From positions 58,882 to 122,881 of the forward strand of contig JAFGBR010000074.1 of NCBI GenBank assembly GCA_016933045.1: a DNA stretch of 64,000 bases. The letters run 5' to 3'. The stretch is from Marinilabiliaceae bacterium (GTDB lineage: Bacteria; Bacteroidota; Bacteroidia; Bacteroidales; Marinilabiliaceae). Under the pieces are notes generated by a model. The model was not told the origin of the DNA and ran no database searches. It worked only from the letters and a program-made list of their open reading frames with translations. Positions 17,771 to 25,814 of the stretch are shown in pieces; position 1 is the stretch's first letter; each line of letters opens with the position of its first letter. Position numbers and translations under genes: made by a program.

Positions 17771-19021
17771 ATGAGAAATAATTATATAAAAAACACACTT
17801 TCTCTATTATCAGGAAATAGTCTTGGTCAGCTAATCACCATCGGAGCCTTACCAATACTTTCAAGGCTATATTCGACATCTGACCTTGGAACATTTTTTT
17901 TCGTCATTTCTCTGTCTACAATTGCAGCATCAGTTCTTTCTCTTCAATCACATTTAACCATTGTTTTAAGCAAGAACAATGCATATTCGGATTTAAATTG
18001 CTCACTATTAATTAGTATAATAACCCATTTAACTTTTCAGATACTCATAATATTCCTGTTATTACCTGAAACGATATTTGGTTACAAAATCCCTGACCTC
18101 ATTTTCTATTCGCCAGTAATTTCATTTCTAACCTCGACTCAGTTATCTTTTGAAGGATATTTAAACCATGGTCAACATTATAAAATTCTAAGTCAAATAA
18201 AAATATTAAGGGCTTCTATAATGGTATTTATTCAGATCATTCCAGCTCTAATTTGGCAAAGTTTTCCTCAATTACTTATCTATGGATACATTTCAAGTTT
18301 AGCGTCAATTAATTTATTATTATTCAAACACATTAAACCAAAACCATTCACCTTTAACATGAAATTAACAAAGACTTATTGGGTTAATTATCGTCATATC
18401 TTAACATTAAACACTCCTATTGCATTATTGAATACAGCATCAAATCAATTACCCTATATATTCATTAATACATTATTTGGGTCAGATTTTACTGGATATT
18501 ATGGAATGGCACAAAGAATTGTTGGCACGCCATTAAGTCTTTTAGGACAGAGTATTGGAACCGTATTTTATCAAAAAGCGGCCAAATTTAAGAATCAGTC
18601 AAAACGAATAATACCTTTAATATGGAAGACAGCAAAAATGCTACTAAAATATGGTATTTTGCCACTTATACCTTTAATAATAGTCTCGCGACCACTCTTA
18701 AAATTCTTTTTAGGAAATGAATGGGACATGACTGGTTTAGTTATTCAACTTTTAAGTCCCTGGCTTTTAGTTTCATATCTAAACTATGTATTCTCCTATT
18801 TAATATCAGTACTAAAACTCCAATCCAAAATGATCTGGTATGAAATCTTTCTTCTCTCCGTGAGAGCAGTTGCCCTTTATTGTGGCTATTACTTTTTCGT
18901 GAGTTTTAATTATTCTATAGCCTTCTTTTCTTTAACCGGCTTTATATCTAATTTGACCTTCATATCGTTGATGATTCATTTCACACTTCAATATGAGCAA
19001 TCTCGATATAAGAAAATCTAA
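17771..19021 (+). CDS. Wzx-like oligosaccharide flippase (MOP superfamily)
   Basis: A 416-residue integral membrane protein with about 12 hydrophobic segments and the LSLLSGNSLGQLITIGALPILSRLYS-type N-terminus of polysaccharide biosynthesis flippases (only its start NTLSLLSGNSLGQ is needed to recognise it). It would flip an undecaprenyl-linked oligosaccharide or other lipid-linked product across the inner membrane. It starts two bases after the GNAT-like gene. It is the only transport protein of the cluster, and no Wzy polymerase or glycosyltransferase accompanies it here. Confidence 0.87.
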   Translation: MRNNYIKNTLSLLSGNSLGQLITIGALPILSRLYSTSDLGTFFFVISLSTIAASVLSLQSHLTIVLSKNNAYSDLNCSLLISIITHLTFQILIIFLLLPETIFGYKIPDLIFYSPVISFLTSTQLSFEGYLNHGQHYKILSQIKILRASIMVFIQIIPALIWQSFPQLLIYGYISSLASINLLLFKHIKPKPFTFNMKLTKTYWVNYRHILTLNTPIALLNTASNQLPYIFINTLFGSDFTGYYGMAQRIVGTPLSLLGQSIGTVFYQKAAKFKNQSKRIIPLIWKTAKMLLKYGILPLIPLIIVSRPLLKFFLGNEWDMTGLVIQLLSPWLLVSYLNYVFSYLISVLKLQSKMIWYEIFLLSVRAVALYCGYYFFVSFNYSIAFFSLTGFISNLTFISLMIHFTLQYEQSRYKKI

Positions 19022-19036
19022 TTACTCAAGAATCTT

Positions 19037-20605
19037 ATGAATGTTGAAATAAGAATAGATCAAACAAGATGGAATTCACATGGCGATGTAAGTTACATTG
19101 GTTACATTTTCTACAAAAACCAACTGATTAACGTAATGGATCTTGAGAATGAATTACTTTCGTTTATCTCAGGTGAAAAGTTTGACAATTTCTTTTCAAT
19201 ATTCAATGGTCAATTCACAATTATTCTTAAAACTTATGAGGCTATTTATTTAATCACGAGCCCAGGAGCCTTCTATTTGGTTCATTATACAAAAACGCAA
19301 AATGAATTACTGGTATCTGATAGAATAGAGTCATTTAAAGATTATCCTTTAGATAAAGACTCTTTAGATTCCCTAAAATATTGTGGATTTGTCCCATTCT
19401 CAAAAACAGTCTATGAAAATGTATACAGCTGTCAATCAGGCACTATTCACATTATTACTGAACAACAAATTTCAACAATTAAACCGTTTCAATTTGCTGT
19501 TTCAAACAGGGAATTATTCAACCCAAATACAGATATTGGGGCAAAAGCAAATGAGGTAATTTTAAATGCATTTAAAAGAACTGTAAAAGTACTCAATGGA
19601 CGAAAAGCTGTTGTTCCATTAAGTGCAGGATATGATTCAAGATTAATCCTAGCAGCCTTAAAAAAGTTAAACCATAATAATATCCTTGCATTTACATATG
19701 GTCGACCTGGAAATATTGAGGCTCGAACTGCTCAAAAGGTTGCATCTGAGCTAAATATTGAATGGTATAATATTGAATATACCCCTGAGTTAATCAACTC
19801 ACTCTTCGATAAAACATTACTCTATGACTACATCCAATTTGCTTTTAATGGAAAATCGTCTATTTGTTTACATGAGTTCTATGCGGTTCTATATTTAAGA
19901 TCAAAAGGCTTAATTTCTGATGGTTCAGTTTTCATACCGGGTCATTCTGGCGATGTTTTAGGAGGCAGTCAGCTCATTAAGGTTTTCCCAATAAATTATC
20001 CTTTCTCCAAAATATCAAAGTTATATGTTAAGTCAAAATTCAATCTATTCACAAAACAGAAACAAACACTTAAAGCATTCGAAACGATTATTATCAATGA
20101 AATAAATAAGCATTATAATCAAGATCAATTATCTTTCTCAATACTTGAGGATATTGATTTAAATGAACGACTTTCGAAATTTATTTTAAATGCAGCCCAA
20201 GTTTTTAGGTTTTTCAATTATACAGTATTAACTCCTTTTTGGGATAGCGAACTCCTAGACCTTTTTAAAAGGGTACCAACCAACCAACGAGTTGAAAAAA
20301 GACTATACGATCAAGTACTTGAAAATAATTTTTTTAAACCTCTTCATATTTCATTTCTAACAGAAGAGAATCCTTCTTTAATGGATATCTATTTCTCAAG
20401 ATTTAAAAAACCATTTAAGAGATTGCTTCCAAAAACTTTTAAACAGAAACTATTAATCAAAAATGACATTACCAATTATGAGAAAATAACTCAGCCACTA
20501 AAACAAGATTTAGAAAATGCAAAAATTAAATACTACTTTTCACATACGAATTATAATGAGATAATCAGTCAGTGGATAATAAACAAAGTACTAAATAAAC
20601 TTTAA
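19037..20605 (+). CDS. Asparagine-synthase-like protein lacking the catalytic N-terminal cysteine
   Basis: A 522-residue protein with the AsnB two-domain layout. The C-terminal synthetase domain has the ATP-binding PP-loop SAGYDSR (196-202), followed by NILAFTYGRPGNIEARTAQKVA and HSGDVLGGS. The N-terminal class II glutamine-amidotransferase-like domain keeps the fold (residues 1-165) but begins MNVEIR, so Cys2, the glutaminase nucleophile, is missing. It could use free ammonia or another amine, as in beta-lactam-synthetase-like relatives, to form an amide on a carboxylate. AsnB-like proteins recur in exosortase-linked polysaccharide loci. Its stop shares one base with the next start. Confidence 0.8.
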   Translation: MNVEIRIDQTRWNSHGDVSYIGYIFYKNQLINVMDLENELLSFISGEKFDNFFSIFNGQFTIILKTYEAIYLITSPGAFYLVHYTKTQNELLVSDRIESFKDYPLDKDSLDSLKYCGFVPFSKTVYENVYSCQSGTIHIITEQQISTIKPFQFAVSNRELFNPNTDIGAKANEVILNAFKRTVKVLNGRKAVVPLSAGYDSRLILAALKKLNHNNILAFTYGRPGNIEARTAQKVASELNIEWYNIEYTPELINSLFDKTLLYDYIQFAFNGKSSICLHEFYAVLYLRSKGLISDGSVFIPGHSGDVLGGSQLIKVFPINYPFSKISKLYVKSKFNLFTKQKQTLKAFETIIINEINKHYNQDQLSFSILEDIDLNERLSKFILNAAQVFRFFNYTVLTPFWDSELLDLFKRVPTNQRVEKRLYDQVLENNFFKPLHISFLTEENPSLMDIYFSRFKKPFKRLLPKTFKQKLLIKNDITNYEKITQPLKQDLENAKIKYYFSHTNYNEIISQWIINKVLNKL

Positions 20606-21162
20606 TGTCTCGGTTTAAAGAAATAATTGCATATTCTGTATTGAGTATTCTCTTCCCCAATTTCCCTTTTAAAGGACGAGAGTACCCATTAAAAAAGATG
20701 ATAATATGGGGGATAAAGCAACGTATGCCATGGTCTGAACACCGCAAAATTTCCTGGCCAGTACATCCATCAACACAAATAAAGGCTCCTGAAAATATTA
20801 AGATTGGAACACTAGCGCCTGGGCTGGCAGTAAACTGCTACATTGACGCCCGAAATGGTATTGAGCTTGAAGAAAATGTGTGGATTGGACCAAATGTTTC
20901 TATTATTTCAATGGATCATGATATCAATAATTACGATCAATACGTAAAAGAATCACCAATTATTATTCAAAAAAACTCGTTGCTTACCAGTGGTTGTAAA
21001 ATACTTCCGGGAGTAGTTTTAGGAGAGCATACGATAGTTGCCGCAGGAACTGTTGTCACCAAATCATTTCCCGAAGGAAATCAAATATTAGCAGGAGTTC
21101 CGGCTAAAATTGTAAAAACTATAGAAAATTATAAAGGCCAGACTTTCCCTTTATATAGATAG
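20605..21162 (+). CDS. Hexapeptide-repeat (LbH) acyltransferase, Maa/WbbJ-like
   Basis: A 185-residue left-handed beta-helix acyltransferase. Hexapeptide turns run from about residue 60 to 165, with the catalytic-histidine loop SMDHDINN (near residue 110) and the C-terminal ILAGVPAKIVKTI typical of maltose/galactoside acetyltransferase relatives. It probably O-acetylates a sugar. ATG overlaps the preceding TAA by one base (TAATG). It is the last gene of the cluster and is convergent with folK, 9 bases away, with no clear terminator between. Confidence 0.87.
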   Translation: MSRFKEIIAYSVLSILFPNFPFKGREYPLKKMIIWGIKQRMPWSEHRKISWPVHPSTQIKAPENIKIGTLAPGLAVNCYIDARNGIELEENVWIGPNVSIISMDHDINNYDQYVKESPIIIQKNSLLTSGCKILPGVVLGEHTIVAAGTVVTKSFPEGNQILAGVPAKIVKTIENYKGQTFPLYR

Positions 21163-21171
21163 AATTAATTG

Positions 21172-21705
21172 TCATTTCACCTTAATATCCATACCTGGAT
21201 ATTGCAACTGGCCACCTTCGTACAAACGAATAAGTCCGATATCATCGCATCTGCGAAGTAAATCCTCTACGGTTACTCCATACTCGGGATGCACCAAGTC
21301 CTTCCAGTGATCGCAAAGAGGTTTAAGCACAAACAACCTGTAACGCAAAAACGGGTGAGGTATCATTAAATCATCGGAGTGGATAACCTCCGAGTTGTAA
21401 AAAATAATGTCAATATCTAAAGGCCTTCCCTCGTACATAGCGTCATTCTTTTTTACTTCACGGCCTTGTTCTTTTTCAATTAACTGAGTTTTCTCCAAAA
21501 CCTCAAATGCAGTTAACTTAGTTTCAACTTCAATAACTTGATTTAAAAACCACTTAACATCATCATAACCCCACGGTTCAGTTTCGTATAACTTCGATTT
21601 TAAAGTAACCTTTCCAATTCTCTCTTCAATTTTTTGAATTGCAACATTAAAATTTTGAATCATGTCGCCCCTATTCCCTCCCAGTTGCAGAATTAACTTG
21701 TTCAT
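21172..21705 (-). CDS. folK: 2-amino-4-hydroxy-6-hydroxymethyldihydropteridine pyrophosphokinase
   Basis: A 177-residue HPPK, slightly longer than usual at the C-terminus. Motifs: LQLGGNRGDMIQNF at the N-terminus (pterin and ATP contacts), SKLYETEPWG, NQVIEVET and the signature RPLDIDIIFY with the two Mg-binding aspartates, then IPHPFLRYRLFVLKPL. It transfers pyrophosphate to the pterin in folate synthesis. Divergent from sppA across about 225 bases with no obvious promoter match. Confidence 0.95.
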   Translation of the reverse strand: MNKLILQLGGNRGDMIQNFNVAIQKIEERIGKVTLKSKLYETEPWGYDDVKWFLNQVIEVETKLTAFEVLEKTQLIEKEQGREVKKNDAMYEGRPLDIDIIFYNSEVIHSDDLMIPHPFLRYRLFVLKPLCDHWKDLVHPEYGVTVEDLLRRCDDIGLIRLYEGGQLQYPGMDIKVK

Positions 21706-21930
21706 ATAATTACTATTAATAATTTTTTATAATAAAAAACCACAAAAAAAACCGTGCATATTAATGATGCTATTGATTTGATTTTGGATACGAAAATAAT
21801 TAAAAAATGTTAATATTTATGTAAATAACAATTTACTACACCATATAAAAATTAATTGCAGCAAAACTCATCATATTTATTAAATTTATAGCTTTAATTT
21901 TTCTCATAACATAAAGTAAATTCACTTACA

Positions 21931-23691
21931 ATGGTAAAATTCCTTAAATATACATTGGCAACATTTGTTGGCGGAATTGTTGCATTCTTTTTTATCGTAA
22001 TCATGCTGTTGGTCATTATTGGCATTGTAGCATCGAGCGATCAAACAATAAAAATAAAAGAAAAAACACTACTTCATTTAGAGTTAAACGGGCAAATTTT
22101 GGAACGAACATCTTCCGACCCACTTCAACAAATATTTGAAAGTATCTCATCAGGGCCATCGACCGAAGGGTTAAATCACATACTTGCCAATATAAAAAAA
22201 GCAGCTGACGATAAAAATATATCGGGCATACTCATTGAAACAGGAACTCCAACTACCGGATATGCAACCATCGAAGAGATAAGAAATGCACTAATCGAGT
22301 TTAAAAAAACGGGCAAGTTTATATATAGCTTTGCCCCGATATACTCACAAAAAGCTTATTATTTGGCATCTGTAGCCGACAAGGTTTATCTTACACCCGG
22401 GGGTATGTTAGAGTTAAAAGGGATTTATTCACAACGACTTTTCTTCAAAAACACGCTTGAAAAGATTGGTGTTGACATGCAGGTTTTTAAACACGGAAAG
22501 TATAAATCGGCAGTTGAACCATTTACTAACGAAAAAATGAGTGACGAAGCCCGAGAACAAACCGAAAAATACATTCATTCAATATGGTCACATGTAAAAC
22601 AAAATATTGCCGTTTCACGAAATATTGAAGTTTCAAACCTTGACAAAATTTGCAATGAGATGGCCATGTTTATTGATCCGTCCGAGCTGGTTGAACAAAG
22701 AATTATTGATGGATTAAAATATAAAGACGAAATAATTGATGAGTTAAAAGAAAAAACAGGAATCGATACCAAAGATGACCTAAATGCAGTTTCGAATAAA
22801 AAATACATTAATGTAATGGTCGATAAAAAATCGAAAGAATTTGCCAAAGATAAAATTGCAGTGATTTATGGCGAAGGTGAAATCGACAGCGGTTCAAATG
22901 AAGGTATTCAATCCGACGACTTTTCACGAACCATTAGAAAAGCCCGAAAAGACAGCAGCATTAAAGCCATTGTTTTACGAATAAATTCTCCGGGAGGCTC
23001 TGCATTAGGTTCCGAAATTATTTGGCGCGAAGTTGATTTAGCAAAAAAAACAAAGCCTGTTATAGTATCAATGGGCGATTTGGCAGCTTCGGGAGGTTAT
23101 TATATTGCATGTGCTGCTGATTCAATAGTAGCTCAAGCAGCAACACTTACCGGATCAATTGGTATTTTTGGTATTATACCAAATGCAAAAGAACTTTTCA
23201 ATAAAATAGGATTAACGTTCGATGGCGTCAAAACAAACAAATTTGCCGATATGCCAGCCATTAACAGGCCATTCACGCCCGATGAAAAAGAATTATTACA
23301 AGCCTACATCGAAAGAGGGTATCAAACATTTATTAAACGATGTGCCGATGGTCGCCACACAACAACCGATTCAATCGATTTTATTGGACAAGGTCGCGTT
23401 TGGGCCGGGAACGATGCTTTAAACAACAAACTGATTGATAGAATTGGAACTATTGACGATGCCATTGCCATAGCTCAACGCATGGCCGGTATTGACAATT
23501 ACAACGTTATTGAAATGCCTGAGTTCGAAGATCCTATTCAGCAACTACTTAAAGATATGAGCGGCGATGCTAAAGCCTGGTTCAGATCGGCTATTTGGGG
23601 TGAAGAAGCTAACTATTTCGATGCTATACAATCGTTAAAAACAAGCTACCCAATTCAGGCGCGATTACCATACAATATTATCTTAAATTAA
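21931..23691 (+). CDS. sppA: Signal peptide peptidase SppA, 67K type
   Basis: A 586-residue inner-membrane serine/lysine protease. One N-terminal transmembrane helix (about residues 10-33) anchors two tandem ClpP-like domains. The catalytic lysine is Lys192 in GKYKSAVEPF (equivalent to E. coli Lys209) and the nucleophile Ser387 is in GDLAASGGYY. It degrades remnant signal peptides after secretion. A perfect hairpin follows five bases after the stop. Confidence 0.95.
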   Translation: MVKFLKYTLATFVGGIVAFFFIVIMLLVIIGIVASSDQTIKIKEKTLLHLELNGQILERTSSDPLQQIFESISSGPSTEGLNHILANIKKAADDKNISGILIETGTPTTGYATIEEIRNALIEFKKTGKFIYSFAPIYSQKAYYLASVADKVYLTPGGMLELKGIYSQRLFFKNTLEKIGVDMQVFKHGKYKSAVEPFTNEKMSDEAREQTEKYIHSIWSHVKQNIAVSRNIEVSNLDKICNEMAMFIDPSELVEQRIIDGLKYKDEIIDELKEKTGIDTKDDLNAVSNKKYINVMVDKKSKEFAKDKIAVIYGEGEIDSGSNEGIQSDDFSRTIRKARKDSSIKAIVLRINSPGGSALGSEIIWREVDLAKKTKPVIVSMGDLAASGGYYIACAADSIVAQAATLTGSIGIFGIIPNAKELFNKIGLTFDGVKTNKFADMPAINRPFTPDEKELLQAYIERGYQTFIKRCADGRHTTTDSIDFIGQGRVWAGNDALNNKLIDRIGTIDDAIAIAQRMAGIDNYNVIEMPEFEDPIQQLLKDMSGDAKAWFRSAIWGEEANYFDAIQSLKTSYPIQARLPYNIILN

Positions 23692-23695
23692 TATC

Positions 23696-23726
23696 GAAGA
23701 GGCTATAAAGCCTCTTCACTTTTTAC
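23696..23726 (+). terminator. Terminator after sppA
   Basis: A perfect 9-bp stem GAAGAGGCT/AGCCTCTTC (23696-23704 with 23709-23717) with loop ATAA is followed by ACTTTTT. lpxK begins only 15 bases after the stem, so if termination is incomplete lpxK and punA may be partly read from sppA; otherwise their promoter would have to lie in sppA. Confidence 0.8.
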
Positions 23727-23731
23727 ACACG

Positions 23732-24787
23732 ATGGTTTCTTATTTACGCTGGATATTACTACCATTTTCAATTATTTACGACATCGTTACACGAATTCGT
23801 AATTTTTGTTTCAACGCAGGTTTTAAAAAATCAGTGTCATTTCAAATACCTGTCATAAGCATTGGAAATATCACTGTTGGTGGCACCGGTAAAACGCCAC
23901 ATACCGAGTATCTTTCAAAATTACTTTTACCAACCTGCAAAACAGCCATGATTAGTCGCGGCTACAAACGATTGACCAAAGGAGTTGTAGTGGCCAACAA
24001 CGAAAGTAAAGCAAGTGACATAGGCGATGAACCGTTTCAACTGCATCAGAAATTCCCGGGGTTAAAAGTTATTGCTGCCGAAAAACGTGTTGACGGAATA
24101 AATACCTGTTTGAAAATATTTGGAGATACAGAAGTAATTCTTTTAGATGATGCCTATCAGCACAGGCATTTAAAACCCGGATTATCGATACTATTAATCG
24201 ATTTCAACCGACCTATCTGGCGAGATTATTTATTACCGGCGGGAAACCTGCGCGAAGCTTCATCGGGAAAAAACAGAGCCGACATCATCATCATATCAAA
24301 ATGCCCTGTTAATTTCACCGATTACCAAAAAAACAGAATACTCAAAAAATTAAAATCGTTTAATCCCGAAAACATCTTCTTCACTGGGTTTAAATACGGA
24401 CAACCATACTCTTTCGCCAATCCATCTGTTAAAACAGAAATAGATGCCTCAAAGCAGGTGTTAATTGTTACAGGAATTGCAAATCCAAAACCACTTAATA
24501 AGTATATCTCAGCGCTAACACCAACAGTTTCGTCATTAGTATTTTCCGATCATCATAATTTTTCGGAAAAAGATGTGCAACTCATTGGACAACGATTCTA
24601 TCAACTTGATGGCGAAAACAAGATTTTAATTACAACAGAAAAAGATGCTGTTCGATTAAAAGAGTTGAACCTTTTACCCGAGCAAATTGTCAAATACACA
24701 TATATATTGCCCATCAAAGTTCAATTCTTCTTCAACCGGGGCGCAGCATTCAACAAACAAATATTAGAGTATGTTAGAAAAAATTAA
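23732..24787 (+). CDS. lpxK: Tetraacyldisaccharide 4'-kinase
   Basis: A 351-residue LpxK, adding the 4'-phosphate to the lipid A precursor at the inner membrane. The N-terminus WILLPFSIIYDIVTRIRN forms the membrane-associating helix, the P-loop is in ISIGNITVGGTGKTPHTEYL, and DDAYQHRHLKPGLSILLID is a conserved catalytic region. The presence of lpxK shows an outer membrane with lipid A. The 3' end overlaps punA by 17 bases. Confidence 0.95.
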   Translation: MVSYLRWILLPFSIIYDIVTRIRNFCFNAGFKKSVSFQIPVISIGNITVGGTGKTPHTEYLSKLLLPTCKTAMISRGYKRLTKGVVVANNESKASDIGDEPFQLHQKFPGLKVIAAEKRVDGINTCLKIFGDTEVILLDDAYQHRHLKPGLSILLIDFNRPIWRDYLLPAGNLREASSGKNRADIIIISKCPVNFTDYQKNRILKKLKSFNPENIFFTGFKYGQPYSFANPSVKTEIDASKQVLIVTGIANPKPLNKYISALTPTVSSLVFSDHHNFSEKDVQLIGQRFYQLDGENKILITTEKDAVRLKELNLLPEQIVKYTYILPIKVQFFFNRGAAFNKQILEYVRKN

Positions 24788-25583
24788 AACTACCAGTGAC
24801 TACTTAAAAAAGCAAACAGGACTATCTCCAAAAATCGGAATCATACTGGGAACCGGAATTGGCGGGCTGGCTAAAGAGATTGAAACAGAAGTCACCATAC
24901 CTTATACCGATATACCAGGATTTCCTATTTCAACAGTGGAAGGACACACTGGAGCTCTAATATTTGGTACCATCAATGGAATCCCGGTTATGGCCCTACA
25001 GGGACGTTTCCACTTTTACGAAGGATACAGCATGAGAGAGGTTACATTTCCAATACGTGTAATGAAAGTTTTTGGAATCGAATCATTAATTGTTTCAAAT
25101 GCCAGTGGCGGATTAAACCCCGATTATAAAGTTGGCGACATAATGATAATAACCGATCATATTAACATGTTTGGAACCAACCCTTTAATTGGCCGAAACA
25201 AAGATGAACTAGGCCCGCGTTTTCCCGATATGAGCGAGGCTTACAACAAGCAAATCATTAACCGGGCGCTCGAAATAGCAAAAAAACATCACATTAAAGT
25301 AAAACAAGGAGTTTATGTTGGCACTACCGGACCTACATTCGAAACCCCTGCCGAATATAATTTTTTCCGAACCATTGGTGGCGATGCAGTTGGTATGTCT
25401 ACTGTTCCCGAAGTTATTGTTGCCCGACACATGAACATGACCTGTTTTGGTATCTCTATCATAACCGACTCGGGAGCTCCCGGTCAGATTACCGAAGTAA
25501 CACACGAAGAAGTTCAAGAAGTTGCAGCTTCGGTTGAGCCAATGATGACACTAATTGTTAAAGAATTACTTGATGCGTTTTAA
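24771..25583 (+). CDS. punA: Purine nucleoside phosphorylase (trimeric PNP, family I)
   Basis: A 270-residue PNP that splits inosine and guanosine into base and ribose-1-phosphate. Motifs: ILGTGIGGL (phosphate), VEGHTGALIFG with the catalytic histidine, LQGRFHFYEGYSM, SNASGGLNP (phosphate serine) and GPTFETPAEY with the purine-site Glu, then the C-terminal SIITDSGAPG. In this enzyme the PGFP..TVEGH motif is intact. It starts inside lpxK, indicating cotranscription, although the two roles are unrelated. Confidence 0.95.
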   Translation: MLEKIKTTSDYLKKQTGLSPKIGIILGTGIGGLAKEIETEVTIPYTDIPGFPISTVEGHTGALIFGTINGIPVMALQGRFHFYEGYSMREVTFPIRVMKVFGIESLIVSNASGGLNPDYKVGDIMIITDHINMFGTNPLIGRNKDELGPRFPDMSEAYNKQIINRALEIAKKHHIKVKQGVYVGTTGPTFETPAEYNFFRTIGGDAVGMSTVPEVIVARHMNMTCFGISIITDSGAPGQITEVTHEEVQEVAASVEPMMTLIVKELLDAF

Positions 25584-25700
25584 TAATTAACATTCATACT
25601 ATTTTTACCGGTAACACACTCAAAATAAACCGACACCTATATTTAAACCATTTTTTAATTATAGTGCAACACACTGCAAATATATGCTTATAAATTTCTT

Positions 25701-25750
25701 CCCTAGAGTAAATAAATTTCCTCTAGGGAAGAAATTTATTTACTCTAGGG
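25701..25750. repeat. Long perfect inverted repeat between convergent genes
   Basis: Two perfectly complementary 20-base arms (25701-25720 and 25731-25750) beginning CCCTAGAGTAAATAAA are separated by a 10-base loop CTCTAGGGAA. The loop itself repeats the CTCTAGGGA end of the arm, so alternative pairings are possible. It lies between the ends of punA (+) and the lamin-tail gene (-) and could act as a bidirectional terminator, but the stem is AT-rich and lacks a T run, so this is uncertain. Confidence 0.75.
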
Positions 25751-25814
25751 AGAAAATTTTGTTGCTCCCTTATGGAAATTAAAACTGTTTTATTTTCACC
25801 CTCCGGCCAACACA

